A stretch of DNA of 64,000 nucleotides, from NCBI GenBank assembly GCA_019752535.1, contig JAIEMA010000009.1, forward strand, positions 1 through 64,000, in the 5' to 3' direction. Numbering within the stretch: the first letter of the stretch is position 1; the number at the start of each line of letters is the position of its first letter. Below, one piece after another: positions 26,027 to 35,346 of this stretch. The DNA comes from Bacteriovoracaceae bacterium. Lineage in GTDB: Bacteria > Bdellovibrionota > Bacteriovoracia > Bacteriovoracales > Bacteriovoracaceae. The notes below the pieces were generated by a model. That model did no database searches. It was not told where the DNA came from and saw nothing but the letters and a program-made list of their open reading frames with translations. The position numbers and the translations under genes were made by a program.

Positions 26027-26696
26027 ACCAGAGACTCTCGCCCGCAACCGTGCGGGCGTACTCGCAGAACTTAAAGGCAGCAAAGCCCAGCTGCTGGTTG
26101 TTTCTAAAACTCAAAACCTTGAGGACATCAAATCCCTCTATAAAGCTGGCCAGCGAGACTTTGGTGAAAACCGTGTTCAAGAATTAGAGGAGAAAGCGCA
26201 CGCGCTCCGTGATCTTCAAGACATCCGCTGGCACATGATCGGCCATCTGCAATCCAACAAACTCAGTAAGCTCGCCAAAATTCCTCATCTCACGGCGATT
26301 CACTCGATTGATAGTCTCTCTCTTCTTGAAAAAGTCATGACAACTTTTAAAGATCAAAAAGTGGGACTTTTTCTTCAGGTGAATACTAGCCATGAGGATG
26401 AGAAGAGTGGGTTCGAGAACCTGAGCGAGATCAGCAACGCATGTATAAGTCTGACTGATGGGAAAACGTCTTCGTTTCTTCAAGGTCTCATGACTATGGC
26501 CACGATCAGAACCGAGACCCCCGAGGCAGAGGCCCGCCGCTGCTTTAGTGAATTAAGAGATTATCGAGAGAAACTCCAACAAAACTTAGGGCTTAAGCGG
26601 CTTGAACTCTCGATGGGCATGAGTGGAGACTACCTAATCGCTCGAGATTTGGAGAGTGACTGGGTGAGAGTAGGCAGTAAAATTTTCACGGCCTAA
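26019..26696 (+). CDS. YggS/PLPBP family PLP-binding protein
   Basis: A 225-residue protein of the family that keeps pyridoxal phosphate homeostasis. The PLP lysine is K30 in LLVVSKTQ. Further signatures are FGENRVQE, RWHMIGHLQSNK, and LSMGMSGDY near the C-terminus. Length and motifs are normal. The ATG lies inside the preceding gene (8-nt overlap), so translation is probably coupled. Members have no proven enzyme activity. Confidence 0.92.
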   Translation: MSRPETLARNRAGVLAELKGSKAQLLVVSKTQNLEDIKSLYKAGQRDFGENRVQELEEKAHALRDLQDIRWHMIGHLQSNKLSKLAKIPHLTAIHSIDSLSLLEKVMTTFKDQKVGLFLQVNTSHEDEKSGFENLSEISNACISLTDGKTSSFLQGLMTMATIRTETPEAEARRCFSELRDYREKLQQNLGLKRLELSMGMSGDYLIARDLESDWVRVGSKIFTA

Positions 26697-26738
26697 CTGG
26701 CTAGATAGCCCTCATACAATTTTTTGTTTGGACAAGAC

Positions 26739-26767
26739 TTGAGCGGTGAGTCTATTTTCCCTCTAAT
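26739..26767 (+). promoter_or_regulatory. Possible sigma-70-type promoter
   Basis: TTGAGC (26739-26744, 4/6) and TCTAAT (26762-26767, 5/6) are 17 bp apart and about 21 bp upstream of the oxygenase ATG. Confidence 0.4.
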
Positions 26768-26788
26768 ACTAATACCCAGAGAGGATAT

Positions 26789-27736
26789 ATGGATACTCTT
26801 CGTAAAGTGCCTGAGCTGAGCCTTCTAAGTTTTGTGAACGGAACTCAAACTGAGAAAACCCGTTTCGTTGATAATCTTTTTACTGGTTTAAAAGATTACG
26901 GCTTCATCGTTCTCGTTGATCACACGGTTGATCAAAACGTCACAAACAAAGCTTATGAATTAGTAAACGCCTTCTTCCAACTTCCAAAAGAAGTGAAGCA
27001 AAAATATGTATGCGGAGCCGGCGGTGGACAGCGCGGTTACACTGCCTTTGGTGTTGAGCACGCTAAAAACAATCCTTATCCTGATCTTAAAGAGTTCTGG
27101 CATGTCGGTCGCGAGAAAATCGTTGATCCAAAATTCCAAGAATACTTCCCACCAAACATCTGGCCAACTGAAGTGGCCGGCTTTGAGCAGACGATGCTTA
27201 GCCTTTTCAATTCTCTTGATACAACCGCTCATCTTATGATGGATGCGATTGGCATGGCCCTTGATGTGCCTCAAGATTATTTCCGCAAAATGCTTCAAGA
27301 CGGAAACTCAATTCTTCGCCCAATTCACTACCCACCAGTGGATCCTAATGCGCCAAAGAACTCAGTCAGAGCAGCAGCTCATGAAGACATCAACCTTATC
27401 ACTGTGATGGTAGGAGCCACGACTTCTGGTCTTGAGCTTCTTGACCGTGATGGAAAGTGGTTGCCGATTAAAACAAATGAAAAGCAGTTGGTTGTGGATA
27501 CTGGAGATATGCTTCAAGTGCTCACAAACGGTGTTCTTCCGGCAACGACTCACAGAGTGGTGAATCCAGAGAACTTCTCTGACACTCGCTACTCAATGCC
27601 TTTCTTCGTTCACCCGAACCCAGACACGATGCTTAACTGCATTCCTTCTTGTCGCGGGACTGGAGAGAAGTATGAGCCGATCAATAGCCATAAGTGGCTG
27701 ATGCAAAGACTTGCTGAAATTGGTTTAAAGAAATAA
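26789..27736 (+). CDS. IPNS-like Fe(II)/2-oxoglutarate-dependent oxygenase
   Basis: A 315-residue enzyme of the isopenicillin-N-synthase-like dioxygenase family. The facial triad is H198, D200 and H255, and R267 in TRYSMPFF is the usual 2-oxoglutarate anchor. The N-terminal DIOX_N region (about 1-120, including YGFIVLVDH) is present. The substrate is unknown; other members act on small molecules, hormones and amino-acid derivatives. GAGAGGATAT precedes the ATG. The gene stands alone, ended by a strong terminator. Confidence 0.88.
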   Translation: MDTLRKVPELSLLSFVNGTQTEKTRFVDNLFTGLKDYGFIVLVDHTVDQNVTNKAYELVNAFFQLPKEVKQKYVCGAGGGQRGYTAFGVEHAKNNPYPDLKEFWHVGREKIVDPKFQEYFPPNIWPTEVAGFEQTMLSLFNSLDTTAHLMMDAIGMALDVPQDYFRKMLQDGNSILRPIHYPPVDPNAPKNSVRAAAHEDINLITVMVGATTSGLELLDRDGKWLPIKTNEKQLVVDTGDMLQVLTNGVLPATTHRVVNPENFSDTRYSMPFFVHPNPDTMLNCIPSCRGTGEKYEPINSHKWLMQRLAEIGLKK

Positions 27737-27742
27737 GAAATT

Positions 27743-27770
27743 AAAAAGCCCCGAAAGGGGCTTTTTTTTT
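27743..27770. terminator. Terminator, likely bidirectional
   Basis: The stem 27743-27752 with 27757-27766 has a GAAA loop, flanked by A's and a long T-run. It ends the oxygenase gene and lies against the stop of the convergent minus-strand gene. Confidence 0.9.
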
Positions 27771-28653
27771 AGAAAAATTTTCGAAGACCCAAAGCAATCC
27801 TGAGGTTCGACTGATTGGTTGTCTGTTTGGTTTTATCTTCCAGCTCTTCTTGCGTCTGGAGAGTTTCAAAAGCACTCTCCATAATGAAATCCCATTCTTT
27901 GTTAAAGGGGAGTGTCATCCCGATTTTCGCCGCCGGTAAAAGCATGGCAAAGCCTGATTGCACAATCCCATCAGCAGAAGTGCTCGATTGACCATAACCA
28001 AATCCGGCCCCTAAAAAGACTCTGGCTCCATAAAAGACATCCAGCGGATCGAAGTAGTAAAGAAAATCAGCAATCGCCATCAAGCGCTGAGTGATGAGAG
28101 ATCCACCGGCGAGATTAACCACTTCATTTTCGTAGCGAATACCTGCGTCCCAGGCAAAATTCGGATGAAAAAGTTTTTCATACAAAAAGTCTAAGGCCAC
28201 GCCACCGCGATTCACGCTTTGAGCGGAAGCTTGCGAAGTGGATTCGTTTAAGCCTTTGGTAATCGCACCTTTTACGAGCATGGATGTTTTCACTTCAGGG
28301 CGCAGCTCTTTGATATATCTCTTTCTGGCTTCTTCAGGATTGAGCGACCAGAGATACTCTTGGGCCGGATGATAAGTGATCACCGTGCCGGGCTCAAAGG
28401 GAACAGTCGCAATATCATTGACCACTTCCCACTGAGTGTAGAGCGAAGTCACAGTGCGGGCCTTAGCGATAATGGCGACATCATTGGCGGTAAAGGTGCC
28501 GGTGAGATTTTCGACCACACCCTGGCGCTTACCATTACGTGTGACGAAAGTTTTTTTCGTTCCAGAGACGGCTTGCACCATAAGAAGTTCATAAGCAAAT
28601 GCCTGAGCACTAAGACCTAAGAGAGCGAAAGCACATAAGAGATAAAATCGCAT
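27769..28653 (-). CDS. Outer-membrane beta-barrel-like protein
   Basis: A 294-residue exported protein with signal peptide (MRFYLLCAFALLGLSAQAFA). The N-terminal about 110 residues form an extra domain of unknown type. The C-terminal about 160 residues show alternating aromatic/Gly strands (FYGARVFLGAGFGYGQ, AKIGMTLPF) and end in LRKFF, an outer-membrane-protein C-terminal signature. Eight-stranded barrel proteins have this size, but strand number cannot be proved by eye. It is divergent from the Calx-beta lipoprotein gene. Confidence 0.65.
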   Translation of the reverse strand: MRFYLLCAFALLGLSAQAFAYELLMVQAVSGTKKTFVTRNGKRQGVVENLTGTFTANDVAIIAKARTVTSLYTQWEVVNDIATVPFEPGTVITYHPAQEYLWSLNPEEARKRYIKELRPEVKTSMLVKGAITKGLNESTSQASAQSVNRGGVALDFLYEKLFHPNFAWDAGIRYENEVVNLAGGSLITQRLMAIADFLYYFDPLDVFYGARVFLGAGFGYGQSSTSADGIVQSGFAMLLPAAKIGMTLPFNKEWDFIMESAFETLQTQEELEDKTKQTTNQSNLRIALGLRKFF

Positions 28654-28850
28654 AACTCCATGATAAAGCGCTTAAGGATTTAATGCCATAGAGCATTGCC
28701 AAGCAGAGTAGGCAATAAAGCAATCAGTGACCAAACTGCTCGGAAGCTAACCCCCTTAAGAGACAATGGTTGAGTGAGGTACTCGGAAGTGTGCGAAAAT
28801 CTTAAGAAATATCCCAGTCTTTCGACAAGGTATATTGAGAAGGAGTCTTT

Positions 28851-31800
28851 TTGCGTTTTTATTGGATATTACTCTTAACCATCCTTGTTGGCTGTAACGT
28901 CGCCAATCAGCCAGCTACGCTGTCTCAAGGCGGCGGTGTGAATAGTGGAAGTAGTACGCCAAAAATCACCTTCACAAATGCGGCTATCAATCGCTCGGAA
29001 GCTTCTCCCATGGCTTCATTGCCATTTACATTTTCTCAAACCACGACGGGCGCCACTGATGTGAGTTTTACTTTCTCTGGAACGGCAGTGGGTGGAACGG
29101 CTTGTACAGGTTCTGAAGATTATATTACTCCCTCAACAATTAATCTCACGGCCGGCGTGACCTCAAGTGTTCTCGATATCGTTCTCTGTAATGATTCTGT
29201 TTATGAAGGCAATGAAACAATTATTGCGACCATCTCATCTGTCATCCCTACACACGGTTTAGGAAGTATTGCGACAGCTGTAGTGACCATTACGGATTCA
29301 CTGCCGGTGCCTCAGGTGAGTTTTACGAGTGCTTCATCAGGCTCAGTCCCTGAGGGAGCGGCCGGCTTTACGACGATTCCAGTAAGTGTTCAGCTCTCAC
29401 ACGCTTCAACACTTCCTGTGACGATTCAGTTTATGAGTTCAGGCACGGCTGCAATCGGAACGGATTACGGCTTGAGTGCCACGTCACTCACTTTTGCACC
29501 CGGAACAACTCTCGCTACACTCTTTGTTTCTATTTATGGTGATAATATCATTGAGCCCAATGAGAATATTTCTCTAGGATTATTTGCTCCCTTTCACGCA
29601 AGTCTTGGGGTTCAAACAACTCACGATATTCAAATCGCAACAGATGAAGTTCCTGGCACACTTCAGGCCACTGTCGTCGCGTCTGGAGCCGTGGCCGAAG
29701 CCGCCTCTACACAAAATATTGTTGTCACCTTAACGGGTGCTCTCGATCATGCGGCCATTCTCAATTACACCATTGATTTTAGTTCAGCGATTGCTGCTAC
29801 TCAAAGAGCGAGTTTTCCGAGTGACTTCACATTACCTGGAAATACTAGTTCTAGCGGCTACATTATGGTTCCGGCCGGCGCGACAAGTGTGAATATCCCG
29901 ATTGGGATTGTCGATGATGGCGTTTATGAACCAAGTGAAGGCATTGTTCTTCGTATTTTAGGTGGGCCTGAGATTTCTCCTGTTTCGGGTTTTGATTCAA
30001 CAGAGATGATCATTAGCTCAAACGATGTGGCCAATAAACCACTTGTGAGCTTTCAAATCGCTTCGCAATCTATTCTAGAAGCCAATCCATCGGCCAGTGT
30101 CGTGGTGAGACTTTTAGATCCAACCAGCACGGCCGAAAGAGCGAGTGGTGAAGATGTTGTCGTGACGTTGGGAACAATTGCACAAACAACAGAAGGGGCG
30201 GCCGATTGGTCTATGGCCCTGGCTTCTATCACAATCCCAGCAGGCCAAACCAGAGTGACCGTGCCGGTCTCGATTGTGCAAGATGGTGTGGATGAAGATG
30301 ATGAGTATTTTGACATTACACTCACTCCTCCAGCTGGTTATACGGCCGGGGCCAATACCACTCATCGAATTACAATCCTTGATTCAGATCCGGCCTCAAG
30401 AGCTTCGTTTCAACTTTCATCTTCTACGATGGCCGAAGCAGCGGGAAGTGCAGCGATTAGTGTAAACGTTATTTTGGATAAGCCAAGTGAGAGAACCCTT
30501 ACGGTGAATTACACCGTCACCGGAAGTTCATCATCTTCGACTGCTGCTTGTGGTGGCTCACTTGATGTTTCGGCTCCTGGCACTCTTACGATCACTCCAG
30601 GGCTCACGACGGTGGCCCTGTCCGCTGCCACACTTTGTGCAGATACAGTTTATGAAGGGAGTGAGACGGCGATCTTTACGATGACCTCAGTCACGAATGG
30701 TCTTATTGGTTCTCCAAGTGTTCATACGATGACGATAACGGATGATGAGGTTGCTCCATCCATTGATATTTCGACTTCGAATGCTTCTCCCACTGAAAAT
30801 GGAGGAGGCATAACATTAACAGCTACTATTACTAATGGTGTGACGGCACAAACGGCCCTAATCATTCCAGTGACCTTTACCGGAACGGCCGTCAGTGGAA
30901 CTCACTATACGGCTGGTGCCACTTCAATAGTGATCGCAGCAGGTGGAACATCTGGAACTATGTCAGTTGGAATTACTAACAACTCTTTATATGGTGGAGA
31001 TAAAACTCTTAACGCCACATTAGGTGCTGGTATTTGGTCACTCGGAACATCAAGTGTGGCGATGACCATTCTTGAAGATGAGACATTGCCTGAAGTCGGT
31101 TTTACATCTTCGAGTGTCACTGTTGCTGAAACAGTAGGAGCGCAAAGTGCGACTCTAAGAGTGAATCCGGGATTTGCCTCATGCGAATCTCCTATAAGTT
31201 TTGCCATTTCAAGAACGGGAACAGCAACCTATGGTGCAGATCATGATTTCTTGCATCCAACTGCAGGTATCGCAGCTGCGGCTACCTCGACGAATCTTGC
31301 TTATAATATTTTAGATGACATGATCTATGAGCCAGGCGGTGCAGAAACAATTATTCTCACCATCACATCTGCCACTTGTAATGGAGTGGCCCTTACGCTT
31401 AATCCCTCTGTGCAGACCATTTCGATTACTGATGATGATCCGATTCCGACATTAGGTTACAGTGTGACAAGCCAGAACGTCTCTGAAAATACAACGTCTG
31501 TGACTTTGACGATCTCGATGGATCGCCCGAGCTCTCAAGCGGTAAATTTTAATAGTGATCTTGTGCCTTATACACCAGCGCCTGGAAGCACGACAAATAA
31601 AAATGATCCGGAATATTACAAAGCTCTCATTCCAGGGGACGCAAGCTTAGCGACATCTGCTCTTATTATTCCTGCAGGATCGACCAGTGTTTCTCAAACA
31701 CTAACTGTCGTGAACGATGGAGTGTATGAGTATCCAGAATCTGCAAGTCTACAAATTACGGGTGTCACGGGCGCAAGCTTGAGCGGTACTCATAATGCGA

Positions 31801-33887
31801 TGACTGTGACGATTCTAGATAATGATGCTGCACCTTATGCTCATTTAACTTTTGTGAACGATCCAACGGCCATGACGAATTCAGTTTCGGCCGTTGAAAA
31901 CGTTGGTGCATCTACTACAATCTATGCACTACTCTCGAATACACCAGGAAATGGAGGAACGGCATATACTTCAGCTGTTCCAGTTGAAATTCCTGTGACA
32001 CTGGGGGGAACTGCTGCTGCAGTGACAGGTTCGACCTATACTCAAGATTATACCTTAACGGTATTAGGAACTTCTGGGGGAACTCTTATTGTTCCCGCTG
32101 GTCAGAGTTTCACTTCTTATACGATCTCACCCGTGGATGATACGATTTATGAAAATGCTGAGACAGCGATCTTCACAACTGGAACCATTGTCAATGGACA
32201 GACGAGTGGATCATTTCCAAGTGTAACTTATAATATTACGCTTGATGTCGATTCTCCTCCTACAACGACAATTTCTTCGACTTACACTGCTCCAATTGAA
32301 GAAGCTAACGTCACCGCCAGTTATGTCATAACGGTTCAACCTGTGGGCCGCCAAGTCGTGATCAGTTATTCCGTTGCAGGAACTGCAACGGCGACTGTGG
32401 ATCACAATTTAAGTGCTGGAACGATTACGGTAAATCCATCTTCTAGTCCGCAAACATTCCCGCTTCTATTCCAAATCTTAGATGACTCTGTCGCTGAGCC
32501 ACTTGAAACGATTATTACGACAATATCTGGTGCTGATATCAATGCGACAGTTCCAAGCGCCACAATTAACATTGATGTGAGTGATCCTCTTGTGATCCGA
32601 GCTGGCAATGGTTTCTCTTGCGGTTTATTAGACGGAAATGTGAAGTGTTGGGGACAAGGAAATCTTCTTGGCCGTGGATCAACGGTCAATTATGGTGGTG
32701 TTGGACAACCAGTCTCTGGACTTGCCAATATCGATCTTGGAACCGGTTGGGTCACTCAAAAAATTGATGTAGGCGCTCAACATGCTTGTGCACTTTCAAC
32801 GGCCGGTCAAGTCAAGTGCTGGGGCTATAATGCTTACGGACAACTTGGTTTAGATAAACCAGGTATTGGTGTGGATCAATACATCGGCGATGCTGCTGGT
32901 GAGATGGGGAATTCGCTTAATGCTGTCGCTCTTGGTGAAGCCGCGATAGATATTTCAACAGGGTATTACCATAGCTGTGCCGTCACATCATCAGGTCGTG
33001 TGAAATGTTGGGGCTATAATGCTTGGGGGCAGGTTGGACAACCTAAAGCGGGTCTTGCTGCTTGTAGCTCGACAACGAGTACATATTGCTATGGCGATCA
33101 GACTGGTGAAGTCGCCGGGATGTCTTTCATTAGTTCTCCTAATGGGACATTCACATCAATTACGGCCGGTGGCTTTCACACATGTGCTACAACAGACACG
33201 AATAAGATTTATTGTTGGGGCTATAACCCTCAAGGAGAGTTGGGTCGAAATGATAGTGTCTTCTCATACGGCTCAGCTGTCGGAGATATGACTAACGTTT
33301 CAACCTTCTTGCCAGTAGGATTTCATTCAAATTTCGCCTCGGCTCAAATTATTAACATTTTTGCTACAGACTATAACACATGTGCTGTACTCAATGCTGG
33401 AGTCGTCGAAGAAATCGTTTGTTGGGGCTATCGGTTATACGGTTTAGCGGGCCAAGGTAACAATTCAAGAGATTATGGTGGAGCGACCTATCCACTTACA
33501 GGTGTAACAGCTTCAGTTGACCTCACTGGCTTTGGAAGTGCAAACTTTACTCGACTGAAGGCTTACGGAAAATCTGAATCGATTTGTGTTCGTGGTGAAA
33601 ATAGTGAAGCCTTCTGTTGGGGTAATGGAGCAAGCTTACGACTTGGAACAAACTCCACTTCGGTCGTAGGTGATGTCTCCGTAGTGAACACACTGGGTGA
33701 TGATCCAGACGGTGCACTGATCACTGGAACATGGACAGATGTGACTTCAGGCTATACTCACAGTTGTGGTGTGATCTCATACAATCAGTATAAGTGCTGG
33801 GGAGCGAATACCAGCTCTGCCCTAGGCGTTCAATCTAACAACGCGACTGAAGGTGATGTCACGACGATTAGTGCTCAAACGTTCTAA
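28851..33887 (+). CDS. Giant lipoprotein with ten Calx-beta repeats and an RCC1-like propeller
   Basis: A 1678-residue lipoprotein started by TTG 28851, five bases after AAGGAG (28840-28845). The lipobox is LVGC at about residues 12-15. Residues about 30-1245 are Calx-beta repeats; I count ten acidic signatures of the type DDGVYEPSEGIVL, which bind calcium in this family. From about residue 1250 there are seven RCC1-like repeats with a C-x8-13-CWG pattern (e.g. CALSTAGQVKCWG), each with a Cys pair that suggests a disulfide per blade, fitting a seven-bladed propeller. The likely role is surface adhesion, with the propeller as distal head; that is inference. Its stop overlaps the convergent hydroxylase-family gene. 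Confidence 0.88.
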   Translation: MRFYWILLLTILVGCNVANQPATLSQGGGVNSGSSTPKITFTNAAINRSEASPMASLPFTFSQTTTGATDVSFTFSGTAVGGTACTGSEDYITPSTINLTAGVTSSVLDIVLCNDSVYEGNETIIATISSVIPTHGLGSIATAVVTITDSLPVPQVSFTSASSGSVPEGAAGFTTIPVSVQLSHASTLPVTIQFMSSGTAAIGTDYGLSATSLTFAPGTTLATLFVSIYGDNIIEPNENISLGLFAPFHASLGVQTTHDIQIATDEVPGTLQATVVASGAVAEAASTQNIVVTLTGALDHAAILNYTIDFSSAIAATQRASFPSDFTLPGNTSSSGYIMVPAGATSVNIPIGIVDDGVYEPSEGIVLRILGGPEISPVSGFDSTEMIISSNDVANKPLVSFQIASQSILEANPSASVVVRLLDPTSTAERASGEDVVVTLGTIAQTTEGAADWSMALASITIPAGQTRVTVPVSIVQDGVDEDDEYFDITLTPPAGYTAGANTTHRITILDSDPASRASFQLSSSTMAEAAGSAAISVNVILDKPSERTLTVNYTVTGSSSSSTAACGGSLDVSAPGTLTITPGLTTVALSAATLCADTVYEGSETAIFTMTSVTNGLIGSPSVHTMTITDDEVAPSIDISTSNASPTENGGGITLTATITNGVTAQTALIIPVTFTGTAVSGTHYTAGATSIVIAAGGTSGTMSVGITNNSLYGGDKTLNATLGAGIWSLGTSSVAMTILEDETLPEVGFTSSSVTVAETVGAQSATLRVNPGFASCESPISFAISRTGTATYGADHDFLHPTAGIAAAATSTNLAYNILDDMIYEPGGAETIILTITSATCNGVALTLNPSVQTISITDDDPIPTLGYSVTSQNVSENTTSVTLTISMDRPSSQAVNFNSDLVPYTPAPGSTTNKNDPEYYKALIPGDASLATSALIIPAGSTSVSQTLTVVNDGVYEYPESASLQITGVTGASLSGTHNAMTVTILDNDAAPYAHLTFVNDPTAMTNSVSAVENVGASTTIYALLSNTPGNGGTAYTSAVPVEIPVTLGGTAAAVTGSTYTQDYTLTVLGTSGGTLIVPAGQSFTSYTISPVDDTIYENAETAIFTTGTIVNGQTSGSFPSVTYNITLDVDSPPTTTISSTYTAPIEEANVTASYVITVQPVGRQVVISYSVAGTATATVDHNLSAGTITVNPSSSPQTFPLLFQILDDSVAEPLETIITTISGADINATVPSATINIDVSDPLVIRAGNGFSCGLLDGNVKCWGQGNLLGRGSTVNYGGVGQPVSGLANIDLGTGWVTQKIDVGAQHACALSTAGQVKCWGYNAYGQLGLDKPGIGVDQYIGDAAGEMGNSLNAVALGEAAIDISTGYYHSCAVTSSGRVKCWGYNAWGQVGQPKAGLAACSSTTSTYCYGDQTGEVAGMSFISSPNGTFTSITAGGFHTCATTDTNKIYCWGYNPQGELGRNDSVFSYGSAVGDMTNVSTFLPVGFHSNFASAQIINIFATDYNTCAVLNAGVVEEIVCWGYRLYGLAGQGNNSRDYGGATYPLTGVTASVDLTGFGSANFTRLKAYGKSESICVRGENSEAFCWGNGASLRLGTNSTSVVGDVSVVNTLGDDPDGALITGTWTDVTSGYTHSCGVISYNQYKCWGANTSSALGVQSNNATEGDVTTISAQTF

Positions 33888-34459
33888 TCGATACGATACA
33901 CATGACCAAGACTATCTTGGTGAAACTTACTCTCTCCCATCCATTTCATTTTTAATCTTTGAGGAACTCTGATTTCAGAGGGCTTCACATAAGTTCTAAA
34001 AATAATATCCCAAAAGGGAGAAGTCACTCCGTGATTCATTTTATCATCCATAAAATGGTGATAGCTATGGTGGGCACGCATAAAGGTCGCGTAAGAATGT
34101 TTTGGAGTGATGATGTGAAGTCTTCGATGAAGAAGTTCATAGAAGAAGTACATTCCTAAAAAACCGCTCGTAAAGAAAGCCGCACTTGTCATGCCATAGA
34201 GTGAAGTCACTATATAAAAAGTTAAAGGGCCTAAAGCGAGACAAGTTAAAAACTTATCAAGAGCCGAGGCAAAATAATCTCTTTTGTGGTGATGCTTGGA
34301 GTGCTCTTTAAAAAAGCGTGAGCGCATCAAAAGTTTTTTGGGGACGTGGCCCAAAAAACGGTGAAGCATATATTCCATGAATGTCCAAAAAACTGCGCCT
34401 AAGATGAGTTCTTTCATTTTTAAATAATATCTTCGATCCTTAAAGTTCGCTACTCGCAT
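33884..34459 (-). CDS. Sterol desaturase/fatty acid hydroxylase family membrane protein
   Basis: A 191-residue membrane protein with the histidine clusters of the di-iron hydroxylase superfamily: EYMLHRFLGH, HSKHHH, HRRLH and HHSYHH, with NHGVTSPFWD near the end. The EYxxHRFxxH form is like that in fatty-acid hydroxylases. Two to three hydrophobic helices lie between the clusters. An internal ATG at 34417 is a possible alternative start; neither has a strong ribosome site. It is divergent from the ceramidase-family gene, which suggests sphingolipid or ceramide metabolism. Its stop shares bases with the Calx-beta lipoprotein stop. Confidence 0.85.
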   Translation of the reverse strand: MRVANFKDRRYYLKMKELILGAVFWTFMEYMLHRFLGHVPKKLLMRSRFFKEHSKHHHKRDYFASALDKFLTCLALGPLTFYIVTSLYGMTSAAFFTSGFLGMYFFYELLHRRLHIITPKHSYATFMRAHHSYHHFMDDKMNHGVTSPFWDIIFRTYVKPSEIRVPQRLKMKWMGESKFHQDSLGHVYRID

Positions 34460-34593
34460 TCTTATATAAAGGGATTTAGAAATGTGAGCAAATATTCACT
34501 TTTTGATTTTTTCCCTCTGAAAACTAAGTCTTCGTTTGCGAGTTTCTAAATTTAAAGAGGCGAGGCATAATAGTTATAATTAGGAGTCTACTC

Positions 34594-35331
34594 ATGTATT
34601 CAACTGTCAGAGAATTTACGATCGAGCCAAGTTGCCCTTGGTATGAGGCGCAACAGTCCTATGGGCCAGCCAATGTGAATTGGTGTGAACCCACACGGTG
34701 CAGTTGGATTAATGAACCGGCCAATACATGGAGCAATGTACCTTATATGCTTGTGGGATATTTAATATATAAAAAACTCTCGAAGGGTGCTGATAAGATC
34801 ATGCGAGACTTAGGTCTCACGATTTTTGTGATGGGATTTTTCTCTTTCATTTATCATGCCACAAACAACTTTATGACTCAGTTTTTTGATTTTGTAGGCA
34901 TGTATCTAATGACCTCAATTGTTCTTGCGATTCAAACTCAAAGGATAAGAGGCAAGGATACTAAAAAATATCACAGTTTCTTTTGGGCTTATATGTTTTT
35001 GAATACGTGTATTTTTTGGTTATTCCACATCAATAATATTGCGATTCAGGAGACGGTGATCCTTCAAGGTGTGGCCATATTTGTAGCGGAGTTTTGGGGT
35101 AGAATTAAATCCAAAGAGAAGGCGAGTCTGAAGTATTTCTTCCTCACACTTCTCTTCCTTGCTATTGCGCAAACCTGCTCTGTTCTGGATTTAAAGCGTA
35201 TCTACTGTGAGCCAGATAATATTTGGCTTCATGGGCACGCTGTTTGGCATATGATTGGTGCGATTGCTATGTGGATGCTTGCATTACATGTCAAATCGAA
35301 TTTCTTAGGAAGAGATCCTAAGCCAGAATGA
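34594..35331 (+). CDS. Alkaline ceramidase-family membrane protein (CREST superfamily)
   Basis: A 245-residue polytopic membrane protein. The N-terminus has the family pattern WCEPTRCSWINEPANTWSNVPY. The CREST catalytic residues are present: SFIYHAT (Ser-x3-His), FFDFVGMY (Asp) and HAVWHMIGA (HxxxH), giving a probable Zn site. In eukaryotes these enzymes hydrolyse ceramide to sphingosine and fatty acid; bacterial members are predicted to do so or to act on related amides. TAGGAG precedes the ATG. The stop codon is in the loop of a perfect hairpin. The divergent neighbour is a fatty-acid-hydroxylase-family protein. Confidence 0.85.
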   Translation: MYSTVREFTIEPSCPWYEAQQSYGPANVNWCEPTRCSWINEPANTWSNVPYMLVGYLIYKKLSKGADKIMRDLGLTIFVMGFFSFIYHATNNFMTQFFDFVGMYLMTSIVLAIQTQRIRGKDTKKYHSFFWAYMFLNTCIFWLFHINNIAIQETVILQGVAIFVAEFWGRIKSKEKASLKYFFLTLLFLAIAQTCSVLDLKRIYCEPDNIWLHGHAVWHMIGAIAMWMLALHVKSNFLGRDPKPE

Positions 35332-35343
35332 ATCTGGCTTAGG
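35317..35343. terminator. Hairpin between convergent genes
   Basis: An 11-bp perfect stem (35317-35327 with 35333-35343) encloses a 5-nt loop holding the ceramidase-gene stop. Flanking T-tracts are weak. It probably ends transcription from both sides. Confidence 0.6.
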
Positions 35344-35346
35344 AAA

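Noticed and set aside
34575-34580. TATAAT before the ceramidase-family gene
   Set aside because: It is too near the ribosome site; transcription would begin inside it.
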